A stretch of DNA of 64,000 bases, from NCBI RefSeq assembly GCF_000526915.1, contig NZ_JAGZ01000008.1:62001-126000 (forward strand), read 5' to 3'. The DNA comes from Mycobacterium genavense ATCC 51234 (GTDB lineage: Bacteria; Actinomycetota; Actinomycetes; Mycobacteriales; Mycobacteriaceae). Position 1 is the first letter of the stretch. Every line of letters begins with the position of its first letter. Both the position numbers and the translations under genes were made by a program. Of this stretch, positions 1-9,709 are shown one piece after another. The notes under the pieces are model-generated. The model made no database searches and was not told the DNA's origin. It saw only the letters and a program-made list of their open reading frames with translations.

Positions 1-1
1 C

Positions 2-1063
2 GGCGGCAAAGCACTCGGTGGCGCCGGGCTGGTGATGACCGAAATGGTCTGCGTGAGCGAAGCGGGCCGGATCACCCCCGGCTGTGCCGGTATGTGGACC
101 GACGAACAGGCGCGGGCCTGGCGTCAGATCACCGACTTCGTACACGCGGACACACCCGCGAAAATCCTTGTCCAACTTGGTCATTCCGGGCGCAAAGGCT
201 CCACCAAGCTCATGTGGGACGGTATCGACCAGCCCCTCGACGAGGGTAACTGGGAGATCGTCGCCCCCTCGCCGCTCCCTTACCAGCCGGGGGTCAACCA
301 GGTGCCCCGGGAGCTCACCGAAGCCGACCTCGCCGTGATCAAGCAGGAGTTCGTCGACGCGGCAAGACGTTCCGACGAGGCGGGCTTTGATCTGCTCGAG
401 TTGCACTGCGCGCACGGCTATCTGCTTTCGTCGTTCATTTCCCCGGTCACCAACCGCCGCACCGACCAGTACGGCGGCGACCTGGCCGGCCGGCTGCGCT
501 ACCCGCTGGACGTTTTCCGGGCGGTACGCGAGGTATGGCCGGCGTACAAGCCGATGACCGTGCGCATCTCCGCGACCGACTGGGTCGACGGCGGAATCAC
601 CGGCGACGACGCGGTTTTCATCGCCGAAGCCTTCAAGGAACCCGGTGCCGCCGCCATCGACGTCTCCTCGGTCCAGGTGACCCCGGCCGAGGCGCCGGCC
701 TTCGGACGCTCCTACCAGACGCTCTTCGCGGACAAGATCCGCAACACCGTCGACATACCCACGATCGCGGTCGGGGTGATCTCGTCCCATGACGACGTGA
801 ATTCCATTGTGCTGGCGGGGCGCGCCGACCTATGCGCGCTCGGCCGGGTGCATCTCTACGACGCGAACTGGACACTGCACGCCGCCGCCGAACAGGAGTA
901 CACCGGCCCCGGTGCGCAATGGCCGAAGGCCTGGCGAGCCGGCCGGCGTAAACCACAGACCGGCCGCACCGACGGCCCCAAGCGGCGCCTGCAACTGATC
1001 CGCGAGGGCGTGGTCGGCACCCGGTACGAGCGGTGGCGCCCGACCCGACAGGAGAGTCGGTGA
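2..1063 (+). CDS. Old yellow enzyme-type FMN oxidoreductase, C-terminal part of a salicylyl-/anthraniloyl-CoA monooxygenase-like protein (5' end outside window)
   Basis: The frame is open from base 2, so the gene begins before the window. The visible 353 residues form a flavin-dependent TIM barrel of the old yellow enzyme family. Recognisable pieces are an N-terminal VMTEMVCVSE strand, the substrate/flavin block LVQLGHSGRKG, the HCAHGYLLSSFISP segment, the NRRTDQYGG loop typical of this family, and a late GRADLCALGR strand near the FMN phosphate site. Overall it most resembles the reductase half of bifunctional salicylyl-CoA 5-hydroxylase / 2-aminobenzoyl-CoA monooxygenase-reductase. In those proteins an N-terminal FAD monooxygenase domain precedes it, but that part cannot be seen here. 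The stop overlaps the next start (GTGA), so it is the first visible member of a four-gene operon with two acyl-CoA dehydrogenases and an enoyl-CoA hydratase. A stand-alone enoate reductase is the alternative. Confidence 0.8.
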   Translation, partial: GGKALGGAGLVMTEMVCVSEAGRITPGCAGMWTDEQARAWRQITDFVHADTPAKILVQLGHSGRKGSTKLMWDGIDQPLDEGNWEIVAPSPLPYQPGVNQVPRELTEADLAVIKQEFVDAARRSDEAGFDLLELHCAHGYLLSSFISPVTNRRTDQYGGDLAGRLRYPLDVFRAVREVWPAYKPMTVRISATDWVDGGITGDDAVFIAEAFKEPGAAAIDVSSVQVTPAEAPAFGRSYQTLFADKIRNTVDIPTIAVGVISSHDDVNSIVLAGRADLCALGRVHLYDANWTLHAAAEQEYTGPGAQWPKAWRAGRRKPQTGRTDGPKRRLQLIREGVVGTRYERWRPTRQESR

Positions 1064-2211
1064 CGGTGCTCGGCGCCGAGGAGAGTGGGTACGCACGGCG
1101 GGTACGCGAGATGGCGCAAACCGAGTTGCTGCCGCTGACCGACCACGGTGACGAAGCAAAGGTGAACCGCGCGCTGCTTGTGGCGATGGGAGATCTTGGG
1201 CTGCTTCGCGACTTGTTCGGCGGATCGCCCGACGAGGCGCCGACAGACGCCGCGGCCATGCGGCTGTGCCTGCTGCGCGAGACCATCGCCGGCGTGTCGA
1301 CCGAGGCGGAGACTGCGCTGGCACTGCAAGGCCTGGGTTCCTACCCGATCTTGCAGTCCGGTCGGCGCGAGACCGTCGAACGGTGGATCCCGGGGGTGGT
1401 GCGCGGCACGACCGTCGCGGCGTTCGCGCTGACCGAGCCCGAGGCCGGGTCCGACACGGCCGCCCTGTCGCTGGCCGCGACGCGCGACGGCGATGGGTGG
1501 CGATTGCGCGGGGAAAAGATGTGGATCTCCAACGCACCGGAGGCCGACGTCTACACCGTCTTCGCCCGCACCACAGCGGATGCCGGCGCCCGCGGCGTCG
1601 CCGCGTTCGCCGTCGCCGGAGACGCCGACAGCCTGTCCGGCGAGCACCTCGACCTGCTGGCACCCCACCCGATCGGTCGGCTTCGCTTCGACGATGTCCG
1701 GGTCGGGCCCGCCGACGTGCTCGGCGAGGTCGACGCCGGGTTCAAGGTGGCGATGCGCACCCTTGACCTGTTCCGCCCCAGCGTCGGTGCCTTCGCGGTG
1801 GGCATGGCGCAGGCGGCCCTCGACGCCACGCTCGACTACGTCGCCACCCGACACGCGTACAGCGCACCACTGACGACTCAGCAGTCGGTCGCGCACCGGC
1901 TCGCCGACCTGGCCACCCGGCTGGAGGCCGCGCGGTTGCTGGTCTACACCGCCGCACGCACGTATGACGCCGGTGCCCCCCGCAGCGAAATCACCCGGCG
2001 CGCAGCGATGGCCAAGCTGTTTGCCACCGAAACCGCCCAGATCGTCGTCGACCAATGCGTCCAACTGCACGGCGCCCGCGCCCTGCGGCGCGGCCATCTG
2101 CTCGAGCACCTCTATCGCGACGTCCGCGCTCCGCGCATCTACGAAGGCACGTCAGAAGTGCAGCGCTCCATCATCTTCCGTGAGCTGTTTCGAGAAAGGA
2201 CGACACCGTGA
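1060..2211 (+). CDS. Acyl-CoA dehydrogenase
   Basis: FAD-dependent acyl-CoA dehydrogenase of 383 residues, normal length for the family. The start is taken as the GTG at 1060, because it overlaps the previous stop as GTGA and has a GGAGAG ribosome site a few bases upstream; an upstream GTG at 1033 would give nine more residues. The FAD/substrate signature FALTEPEAGSD is present, followed by KMWISNAPEAD. The C-terminal IYEGTSEVQR holds the glutamate that acts as catalytic base in most family members. It would introduce a 2,3-double bond into a CoA thioester. The next gene, an enoyl-CoA hydratase, overlaps its stop by four bases, so the two are probably translationally coupled and act in sequence. 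The chain length or ring substrate cannot be read from the sequence. Confidence 0.9.
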   Translation: MTVLGAEESGYARRVREMAQTELLPLTDHGDEAKVNRALLVAMGDLGLLRDLFGGSPDEAPTDAAAMRLCLLRETIAGVSTEAETALALQGLGSYPILQSGRRETVERWIPGVVRGTTVAAFALTEPEAGSDTAALSLAATRDGDGWRLRGEKMWISNAPEADVYTVFARTTADAGARGVAAFAVAGDADSLSGEHLDLLAPHPIGRLRFDDVRVGPADVLGEVDAGFKVAMRTLDLFRPSVGAFAVGMAQAALDATLDYVATRHAYSAPLTTQQSVAHRLADLATRLEAARLLVYTAARTYDAGAPRSEITRRAAMAKLFATETAQIVVDQCVQLHGARALRRGHLLEHLYRDVRAPRIYEGTSEVQRSIIFRELFRERTTP

Positions 2212-3035
2212 CCCGGTTTAGAGCATCCGTCTCGCTGAGCACGACCTGGAAGAACTTCGACTTCACCGTCGCGGGTCCCGTCGCCACCGTGACGCTCAGC
2301 CGTCCCGAAAAGTTGAACCCGCTCACCTTCGAGTCCTATGCCGATTTACGCGACCTGCTGGCGGAACTACCCCACCGCCGCGACGTCAAGGTCCTGGTGA
2401 TCCAGGGGGCAGGACGGGCGTTTTGCGGTGGCGGCGATGTCAACGAGATCATCGGCGAGCTGATCACGATTAAGGCCGGCGAGCTGATGCAGTTCACGAA
2501 AATGACCGGCGACGTCATCCGTGCCATGCGAAAGTGCCCATTCCCGATCATCGTCAAGATTCAGGGCATCGCGGCCGGCGCGGGCGCGGTGATCGCGCTG
2601 GCGGCCGAATTCCGGGTCGTGGGCCGCTCGGGGCGTTTCGCCTTCCTGTTCACCAAGGTTGGGCTGTCCGGCGGCGACATGGGCGCGGCCTACCTACTGC
2701 CCCGCGTCGTCGGTCTCGGCCGCGCCACCCAGCTTCTGATGCTGGGCGACACGATCGACGCTGCGACCGCCGACCGCTACGGCCTGGCCTCACAGCTTGT
2801 CGACGATGACCGGCTCGACGAGTCGGTCACCGCGCTTGCCCACCGGATCGCCAGCGGGCCGAGTCTCGCGCTGTCGCAGACCAAGTCGCTGCTGACGCGC
2901 GAGCTGGAAATGTCGCTGTCGGCTTCGATGGAACTCGATGCGATGACCCAGGCACTGCTGATGACCACCGACGACCACGCCGAGTTTCACGCGGCATTCA
3001 ACGCCCAGCGCCCACCCGCCTGGAAGGGACAGTGA
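2208..3035 (+). CDS. Enoyl-CoA hydratase/isomerase (crotonase) family protein
   Basis: A crotonase-fold protein of 275 residues. The CoA-binding and oxyanion-hole blocks are visible as GAGRAFCGGGDVNE and GIAAGAGAVIALAAEF. The usual PE catalytic glutamate is replaced in the segment FTKVGLSGGDMGA, where an aspartate occurs instead. This suggests a specialised reaction (hydration of a cyclic or aromatic-derived enoyl-CoA, or an isomerase) rather than generic fatty-acid hydration. The start is GTG 2208, overlapping the preceding stop. It sits between two acyl-CoA dehydrogenases in an operon whose first gene resembles an aryl-CoA monooxygenase, so a role in beta-oxidation-like ring degradation is inferred. 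Confidence 0.85.
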   Translation: MTRFRASVSLSTTWKNFDFTVAGPVATVTLSRPEKLNPLTFESYADLRDLLAELPHRRDVKVLVIQGAGRAFCGGGDVNEIIGELITIKAGELMQFTKMTGDVIRAMRKCPFPIIVKIQGIAAGAGAVIALAAEFRVVGRSGRFAFLFTKVGLSGGDMGAAYLLPRVVGLGRATQLLMLGDTIDAATADRYGLASQLVDDDRLDESVTALAHRIASGPSLALSQTKSLLTRELEMSLSASMELDAMTQALLMTTDDHAEFHAAFNAQRPPAWKGQ

Positions 3036-4192
3036 TGGATCCCGTCGACTTCCTGCAAAGCGACGACCTGCTCTCGGTCGAGGAGCGCGCCATCGGCCGG
3101 ACCGTGCGGGACTACGCGCGGGCCGAACTCGCACCGTACGTCGGCGACTGGTACGAGGCGGGTACCATCCCGCTCGAGATCGCCCGGGGCCTGGGAAAAC
3201 TCGGACTGCTCGGCATGCATCTGCAAGGCTACGGCTGCGCCGGCAACACGGCCACCGCCTACGGCGTCGCATGCCGGGAACTCGAAGCCGTCGATTCCGG
3301 CCTGCGCAGCCTGGTTTCGGTGCAGGGCTCGCTCGCGATGTTCGCGATCCACCACTGGGGCACCGAACAGCATCGCCGGGAGTGGCTCCCGCGAATGGCG
3401 ACCGGCGACGCGATCGGATGCTTCGGCCTGTCCGAAGCGGATGCGGGCAGCGATCCCGGTTCGATGCGCACCCACGCCAGGCGGGACGGTACCGACTGGT
3501 TACTCAGCGGCTCGAAGATGTGGATCACCAACGGCACGATCGCCGACGTGGCGATCGTGTGGGCGTAAACCGCCACGGGTATACGTGGTTTCGTCGTCCC
3601 GACCGATACGCCCGGCTTCACCGCGAACGAGATCGGCCGCAAGCTGTCCCTGCGCGCGTCCGTCACGGCCGAGCTCGCCCTCGAGGATGTGCGGCTGCCG
3701 TCGGCGGCGGTCTTTCCGGACGTCCGGGGACTGAAGGGGCCGCTGTCCTGCCTGAACGAAGCGCGGTACGGCATCCTGTGGGGTGCGGTCGGAGCCGCTC
3801 GGTCCTGCTTTTGCGAAGCCCTCGAATATAGCTTGCTGCGAACACAATTCGGCCGACCACTGGCCGAGTTTCAACTGACCCAACGCAAACTCGCCGACAT
3901 GTCGATCGCGGTGGCCAGCGCCGCTCTTACCGCCGTTCAACTCGGTCGGCTCAAGGACACGCACTGCGTCACCCCCGAACAGATCAGCCACGGCAAGCTG
4001 GCCAACGTCCGCTCGGCCCTCGAGGTCGCTCGAACCTCGCGCGCAATGCTCGGTGCCGCCAGCACCACCCTCGATCACTCGGTGATGCGGCATATGAACA
4101 ACCTCGAGACGGTCGCGACCTACGAGGGCACCGAGGAGATGCACGCCATCAGCATCGGGCGTGCGCTGACCGGCATCGCGGCATTCCGCTGA
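3035..4192 (+). pseudogene. Glutaryl-CoA dehydrogenase-like acyl-CoA dehydrogenase with an in-frame TAA
   Basis: The frame encodes a complete acyl-CoA dehydrogenase of 385 codons, but codon 178 (3566-3568) is TAA. Translation either side is collinear and family-like: GLSEADAGSDPGSM and KMWITNGTIADVAIVWA before the stop, and GIRGFVVPTDTPGF directly after it. Relatives usually have a lysine there, so a single AAA-to-TAA change is the simplest explanation. The C-terminal TYEGTEEMHAISIGRALTGI strongly recalls glutaryl-CoA dehydrogenases, which both dehydrogenate and decarboxylate. The start is ATG 3035 (GTG 3032 is also possible), overlapping the previous stop and preceded by GGAAGGGA. As written it would give a truncated, inactive 177-residue product lacking the C-terminal domain. 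Confidence 0.88.
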
Positions 4193-4204
4193 GGAACGCT
4201 CGAC

Positions 4205-5098
4205 TCAGCCGGACGATGTACCTCGGCGAGGCTGTGGCGCAACTGATCTGGTGCGCTTGCCGTGGATGACGGCCAGCGCGTGCCGTTGCGCCAACGGCCG
4301 CAGTATCGTGTTCAACTCGCCGAACAACTCGCCGGCCGCCTCGCCGTTCCATGCCGGCGGCAACAACGAGAGTGGTAAGCCCGGGTCGCGGTATGGCAGC
4401 TGACGCCATTGGGTCAGCATCTGCACGTAGGTGGTAAACGCTTCCTCCGCGGTGAAGCCCTCGGCCGACGACCGATACAGGGCCGCGCGGTAGCGGTGCA
4501 GGAACTGCACATACAACTCGGTGAGTTCGTCCAGGTTCCACCAAAGTTCGACCTTGGATCGAAGATCGCTGAATGCGAAATACTGGCCGCAGAAAATATC
4601 GACGTACTCGAACAACTCCCGACGTTGCAGCGCGTGGCGCGTTTCGTCGGCAAGGTTTCCCGGCGCCAGCCACACACCGGGTGCCACGGTGCCGAATCCG
4701 AGGCGGGTGAGGCTCGACCGAAGGGCATGCCGCTTGTCGCGTTCGGATTCGGGTACGGAGAACACCACCACCACCCAGCCGTCGTCGACGGTTGCTCTGC
4801 GGCGCTCGAAGATCCGCACATCGCCCTCGGCGAGCACCTCCAGCGTCGATGCGGACACCGCATAGCCCGCGGTGTCCGCATGACGCTCGCTGATGAGAAC
4901 CCCACGGCGCTTGAGACGCGAGATCGCCGAGCGGACGGCCGGCCCTTCGTCCCCGAGGTCAGCCATGAGGTCGACCACCGACGCAACGGACAGCCAGTTA
5001 CCCTCGGCGCGCGCGTACAGGCCGAAGATCGTCAGGATCTGCTGAGCCAGGCGAGCATCGCGACCACCGCTGCGAGCCGATTGAACCGCTGAGGCCAT
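4205..5098 (-). CDS. PaaX family transcriptional regulator
   Basis: 297 residues with the architecture of PaaX, the phenylacetyl-CoA-responsive GntR-like repressor. An N-terminal winged helix-turn-helix (about residues 15-85, including SVASVVDLMADLG and the SAISRLKRRGVL recognition region) is followed by the PaaX core with VVVVFSVPES and GTVAPGVWLAPGN. PaaX proteins bind aryl-CoA thioesters and repress aromatic catabolic genes. The gene faces the acyl-CoA dehydrogenase operon tail to tail, 12 bases from its end, and runs in the same direction as the catabolic run that begins at 5169. It is intact, unlike many neighbours. The effector is unknown; a CoA ester made by the adjacent operon is an inference. 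Confidence 0.88.
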   Translation of the reverse strand: MASAVQSARSGGRDARLAQQILTIFGLYARAEGNWLSVASVVDLMADLGDEGPAVRSAISRLKRRGVLISERHADTAGYAVSASTLEVLAEGDVRIFERRRATVDDGWVVVVFSVPESERDKRHALRSSLTRLGFGTVAPGVWLAPGNLADETRHALQRRELFEYVDIFCGQYFAFSDLRSKVELWWNLDELTELYVQFLHRYRAALYRSSAEGFTAEEAFTTYVQMLTQWRQLPYRDPGLPLSLLPPAWNGEAAGELFGELNTILRPLAQRHALAVIHGKRTRSVAPQPRRGTSSG

Positions 5099-5168
5099 GC
5101 GAGCACCCTACCTGGGTTCGCATCGCGTTTGGTTGACGGCAGTCACGCTTTCGCACGCCAGCCGGCAC

Positions 5169-5615
5169 TCAGCCTGTGGGCGGGCGTGGCGCGGGGCTTC
5201 CCGTCAACGTGATGTAGACCGTGTCGATGTCAAGGTCGATGTCGACCCTGCGGTGGCGGAACCGCCATCCCGCCGCGGTACGGATGAACTCGTCGGTATA
5301 CCGACCCGTCGTCACCAGTTCCCAAGTGCTCTTGACCTGCTGGCGCTTGGCCAACAGCAGGGTGGCGACCTGCGTCGCGCGGTCACCGGTGACGTCGACG
5401 ACGGCGTCCAGCGTCATGTGCACGGTTCCGTAACCGAGTCCCTCGGCCGCCGCCATCAGCTCCTGACGACCCGACAGTTGGGGCAGCCCAACCAGTTCCA
5501 TGGTTCCTTCGGGTACGAAGGTATCGGCGAAGGCGTCTAGATCGCGGTCGTCGACGGCGCGTGAGTACCGGACGGTGAGATCGCGGATCGCGATCCGATC
5601 TTCGGCAACAGACAC
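5169..5615 (-). CDS. NTF2-like / SnoaL-like domain protein
   Basis: 148 residues with a single NTF2-like alpha+beta barrel. The N-terminal helix RIAIRDLTVRYSRAVDDRD, the strand LVTTGRYTDEFIRTAAGW and the terminal WRFRHRRVDID fit the SnoaL-like family. Members include small dehydratases and isomerases and the non-catalytic subunits of ring hydroxylases. It is the last gene of the long minus-strand catabolic run, 12 bases after the broken P450. A role as a small accessory or isomerase in the pathway is plausible but unproven. No lesion is visible. Confidence 0.75.
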   Translation of the reverse strand: MSVAEDRIAIRDLTVRYSRAVDDRDLDAFADTFVPEGTMELVGLPQLSGRQELMAAAEGLGYGTVHMTLDAVVDVTGDRATQVATLLLAKRQQVKSTWELVTTGRYTDEFIRTAAGWRFRHRRVDIDLDIDTVYITLTGSPAPRPPTG

Positions 5616-5627
5616 GATGAGATTCCT

Positions 5628-6813
5628 TTAATTCGAGGGGGTGAACGCGACGTGGACCGCGGTCGGGCTGAACAAGAAGCCGCCCTGCAAGCCGCTGAAT
5701 TCGACGTCCCCGGCAAGACGCAGGCCGGGCAGGCACCGAAGCATTTCTTCTGTCGCGATCCACATCTCAGCCCTTGCCAGGTGCATACCGAAGCACTTGT
5801 GGATGCCGTCACCGAAAGCGAGGTGACGGTTGGCGTTCGGCCGCTCGACGCGAAATTCGTCCGGCGACTCGAACACCGCGGGATCCCGGTTGGCCGCGCC
5901 GAAATTCATCATCACCCGCGCGTCGGCCGGCAATTCCACGCCGTGCACCCGAGCCGGACAAGTCGTCTTGCGTCCGATCGCATGAAGCGGCGAGTAGATG
6001 CGTAGCGTCTCCTCCACCGCATTGGGAATCAGCTCCGGTTGCTCGATCAGCAGGTCCCGACGGGTGGAATCGGATCCGAGAATGTATGCCATGCTCGCCA
6101 GCGCGGAAACCAGCGAGTGGTGCCCGCCCAGCGTCATGGTCACCACGTACATCGCGAGTACCGGATCCCAGCAGCTCGCCCCGGATCTTCACCCGGGTCA
6201 TCGACGTCAGCGCGTCCTCGCGCGGATTCTCCCTGCGATCCTGAACCTCGGCGATCATCATCGCGACGTAGGCGCCCATTGCGGCATCACCCGCCGGGGT
6301 GTCAGCGTTGCGGACCCAGTCCGTCGTCAGCTCCCGCACCCGTTGTTTGGCGACATCGGTGATTCCGAGAACCTCGGCGATGACGCCGACCGCGAAGGGC
6401 TCCGAGAAGTCCTCGATGATCTCGCACTCGCCGCGACTGCTGACCGCATCGAGCAGCTCGATTGCGTTTCGTCGGATCATCCCTTCCGCTTTCGAAACTT
6501 CGCCGGGCGTCAGGAGGGGCACCATGACCTTGCGGTTGTCGCCGTGCACCGGCGGGTCGAACTCCAATGCCCGAAACGGGGGCCGATCCAGTTCGGGCAC
6601 GAGGATCCCGTGCGCAGACAAAAACGTCTCGTGGTTCTGGGCGACGGCCCGGACATCGTCGTACCCGGTGAGTGTGTAGAAGCCGCCGTACAGGTCACTG
6701 AAATTCACGAGGCATTCTTGTCTCATCGCCACGTAGACGTCGTAGAGCGCCTCACCTTTCAAGGTGTCGTCGTGGTGGTCGTAATCTGCAGCCGAGTGAC
6801 GTTCCATCTCCAT
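5628..6813 (-). pseudogene. Cytochrome P450, frameshifted
   Basis: The two halves of a P450 lie in different frames. The upstream part carries FSDLYGGFYTLTGYDDV and runs up to KIRGELLG near 6170. The downstream part carries the I-helix-like MTLGGHHSLVS, the K-helix EETLR and the haem loop FGDGIHKCFGMHLAR with its cysteine ligand. Joining them needs two extra bases around 6166-6170, so a two-base deletion is the likely lesion. With ATG 6813 the repaired protein would be about 395 residues, typical for a bacterial class I P450. A longer start at 6978, overlapping the SDR stop, adds 55 residues that do not look P450-like. The haem-binding half would be out of frame, so the gene should be inactive. 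Confidence 0.88.
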
Positions 6814-6974
6814 ATGGACACCGTGGCTGGAATGAGTCACCAACACATCCGTCAAATTACCGAGCCTGTACTGATTTTCGATGACGTGGACGCGGGCGTT
6901 CGCACGAAAAAGCCGACTCTCGCATCGGACGCGGAACCGGTCGGAGCCCTCGCCGCGGTGTAGTGCCGTGGCAG

Positions 6975-7733
6975 TCACATCACCATGCCACCGTCGACCG
7001 GCAGCACCTGCCCGGTGATGTAGGAGGCGGCATCGGACGCCAGGAACACGAAGGCTCCGGCGATCTCATCTGGTTGGGCCCAGCGGCGCAGCGGGATTCG
7101 CGCCATCATGGTGGCCGAGAACTTTTCGTTGGTCCGGATCGTCTCGGTCATCGGTGTGGCCACAAGGGGCGCCAGGGCATCGACCAAGATCTGCTTGCGT
7201 GCCAACTCGCGCGCAAGAGACTTGGTGAGCCCGATGATTCCGGCCTTGGCGGTGGAATAGTTGACTTGGCCGAGCGTGCCCGTGATACCCGCCGCAGAGG
7301 TGACATTGATGATGCGGCCGGTGCCGTCGGTGGGCAGGAAGGGTAGCGCGGCCTGGGCGCAATGGAATGCGCCCAGCACGTGAATGTCGACCAATCGTCG
7401 GAAGCTGTCCTCGGAAGTGTCTGCGAACATTGCCGGCGCGGTGATACCGGCGTTGTTCACCAAGATGTGCAGCCTGCCGCCTGTCATTTCGGCGGCTTTG
7501 GCGACGACCCCGTCGGCCGATGCACGCTGGGTCACGTCAAGCGGGGCGCTGTCCGCAGTACCGCCCAGCTGGGTGATGCGCTCGGCGACCGCCCTGGCGG
7601 CGACATTGTCGACGTCGGTCACCAGCACCGCGGCACCCGCAGCGGCCAGCGCCCGGGCGACCGCCGCCCCGATGCCACCCGCCGCCCCGGTCATCAGCGC
7701 CGACCGTCCGGACAGATCGAACGGTGAAATCAT
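6975..7733 (-). CDS. Short-chain dehydrogenase/reductase
   Basis: 252 residues, classical SDR length. The cofactor motif TGAAGGIGAAVARAL, the NNAG block, the serine in NVTSAAG and the catalytic YSTAKAG (Tyr-x3-Lys) are all present, so the enzyme should be active. The acidic residue after the second strand (TDVDN) suggests NAD over NADP. The start is ATG 7733, overlapping the aldolase stop as ATGA. It would oxidise or reduce a hydroxyl/keto intermediate of the pathway encoded around it; the substrate cannot be identified. Intact. Confidence 0.88.
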   Translation of the reverse strand: MISPFDLSGRSALMTGAAGGIGAAVARALAAAGAAVLVTDVDNVAARAVAERITQLGGTADSAPLDVTQRASADGVVAKAAEMTGGRLHILVNNAGITAPAMFADTSEDSFRRLVDIHVLGAFHCAQAALPFLPTDGTGRIINVTSAAGITGTLGQVNYSTAKAGIIGLTKSLARELARKQILVDALAPLVATPMTETIRTNEKFSATMMARIPLRRWAQPDEIAGAFVFLASDAASYITGQVLPVDGGMVM

Positions 7734-8760
7734 CGATGCCCCTGCATAATCAGATCCGAGCCGGCCAGATCCAGCGCGATGTCGACGATCATGTCTTCCT
7801 GACCGCCCACCAAACGTCGCCGGCCCACTTCGAGCAGCAACGCGCGGGTGTCGACTCCATAAGTGCGCGAGGCGGTTTGTGCGTGACGCAGAAAAGACGA
7901 ATACACCCCGGCGTAGCCGAGGGTCAGGGTCTCGCGTCGACTTGAACGGGCCGGTCGCGCAGCGGGCGCACCAAATCGTCGGCGGCATCTTGCAACTCGA
8001 GCAGTTTGCAGCCGTGCGACCAGCCATGCAGATCGGCGACCGCCACAAACGCCTCGATGGGAGTGTTGCCGGCCCCGGCGCCCTGTCCGGCCAGCGAAGC
8101 ATCCACCCGGACCGCGCCTTCTTCGACGGCCACCACGCTGTTGGCAACCGACAGCGACAGGTTCTCATGGGCGTGCACGCCGATCTGAGTCTCGGGTTTC
8201 AACACGTCGCGGTAGGCACGGACGCGCGCCCGCATTCCGTCCATCGTCAGCCGCCCGCCGGAGTCGGTGACGTAAACGCATTGCGCTCCATGCCATTCCA
8301 TCACCTTAGCCCGGGCGGCTAATTGCGCCGGGTGGGCCATGTGGCTCATCATCAGAAAGCCAGACACATCCATCCCCAGTTCCCTGGCGGTCGAGATGTG
8401 TTGGGCGGCAATGTCGGCTTCGGTGCAGTGCGTGGCAATACGCACCGACCGGACTCGCAGCGAGTGCGCGTGTTTGAGCTCGGCGATGGTGCCGATGCCG
8501 GGCAGCAGCAACGTTGTCAACACCGCGTTTTCGACGATCGCGGCGGCGGCCTCGATCCACTGCCAGTCGGTGTGGCTGCCCGGACCGTAGTTCAGCGATC
8601 CACCGGCCAGGCCGTCACCGTGCGCGACTTCGATAGCGTCCACGCCCGCCGCATCGAGGGCCGCCGCGATGCGTGCGACGTCCTTCGGGTCGATCCGGTG
8701 GCGGATGGCGTGCATGCCGTCGCGCAGGGTGACGTCTTGAATGTACAACGCGGAGTTCAT
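7730..8760 (-). pseudogene. 4-hydroxy-2-oxovalerate aldolase, frameshifted near the C-terminus
   Basis: Class II pyruvate aldolase of the MhpE/HsaF/BphI type, which splits 4-hydroxy-2-oxoacids into pyruvate and an aldehyde. The first 275 residues are collinear with the family: IQDVTLRDGMHAIRHR with the metal-binding aspartate, VYVTDSGGRL, and GVHAHENLSLSVANS with its metal-ligand histidines. After QVDA the frame runs into TGA. One missing base near 7933-7937 (C in GACCGCGAG) restores a family-like tail (TLTLGYAGVYSSFLRHA, then DMIVDIALDLA) to a stop at 7730 that overlaps the SDR start. The tail forms part of the contact with acetaldehyde dehydrogenase, so function is doubtful. The start is ATG 8760, overlapping the upstream dehydrogenase stop. 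Confidence 0.9.
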
Positions 8761-9709
8761 TTCCGGGCCTCAGCGAACTGAGCGTCCAATTGCCGCTGTG
8801 CGATCGATTCGGCGACCCGCAACGCGGCGGAGGTCATGATGTCGAGGTTGCCGGCGTACGACGGCAAATAGTGGGCGGCGCCTTCCACTTCCAGAAAGAC
8901 CGACACCCTGGTACGTACCGGGCCCGCACCGTCAGGCACCAGAGTATGGACGGGTTCATCCGGTGCGACCGGGTGAACTGGACCTGCTGTTTGAGTCGAT
9001 AGCCGGGTACATAGCCGCGGACCCGGTCGACCATCGTGCCGATGGAGGCCGCGATCGCGTCATGGTCGGCGTCACCGATCGGGCAGAAGACGGTGTCACG
9101 CATGATCAACGGCGGCTCGGCGGGGTTGAGGATGATGATGGCCTTGCCCCGCGCCGCTCCCCCGACCGATTCGACGGCCTGTGCGGTGGTTTCGGTGAAT
9201 TCATCGATGTTGGCCCGTGTTCCGGGACCCGCCGACTTCGAGGCGATCGAGGCCACAATTTCGGCGTAGTGCACCGCGGAGACCGCGGCGACGATCGGGA
9301 TAGTGGCCTGGCCTCCGCACGTCACCATGTTGACGTTGGTGGCCCCGGCATCCAAGCAGGCGTGCAGGTTGACCGGTGGGACCACCATCGGGCCGATCGC
9401 CGCGGGCGTCAGATCGATAAGCGTCTTGCCGTACGACGCGAGTGCGCTGGCATTGGCGAGGTGAGCCCGGGCGGAGGTTGCGTCGCACACGATGCCGATG
9501 TCTTCGAATCCGGGCAACTCGACGAGCCCGGCCACGCCGTCGTCGGTGGTCGCAATGCCCACCCGCGCCGCTCGGGCCAGACCATCGGAAGCGGGATCGA
9601 TTCCGACCAGCGCGGCCATTTCAAGGTGCTTGGATGTCCGCAAGATCTTGATCATCAGATCCGTGCCGATGTTGCCCGATCCGATAATGGCGACTCTTGT
9701 CTTGTTCAC
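8757..9709 (-). pseudogene. Acetaldehyde dehydrogenase (acylating), frameshifted
   Basis: Acylating aldehyde dehydrogenase of the MhpF/HsaG/BphJ type, which makes acetyl-CoA or propionyl-CoA from the aldehyde released by the aldolase. NAD motif IGSGNIGTDLMIK, catalytic Cys131 in NMVTCGGQATIP and the ILNPAEPPL block are intact. One base appears missing around 8967-8973 (CGGTCGCA where CGGGTCGCA is expected). After it the frame no longer matches the family, while the other frame continues as RTRVSVFLEVEGAAHYLPS to a stop at 8757. Repaired length is about 317 residues, normal for the family. The start is GTG 9709, overlapping the hydratase stop as GTGA and preceded by GGAGGA. Its partner aldolase carries the same kind of lesion. 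Confidence 0.9.
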
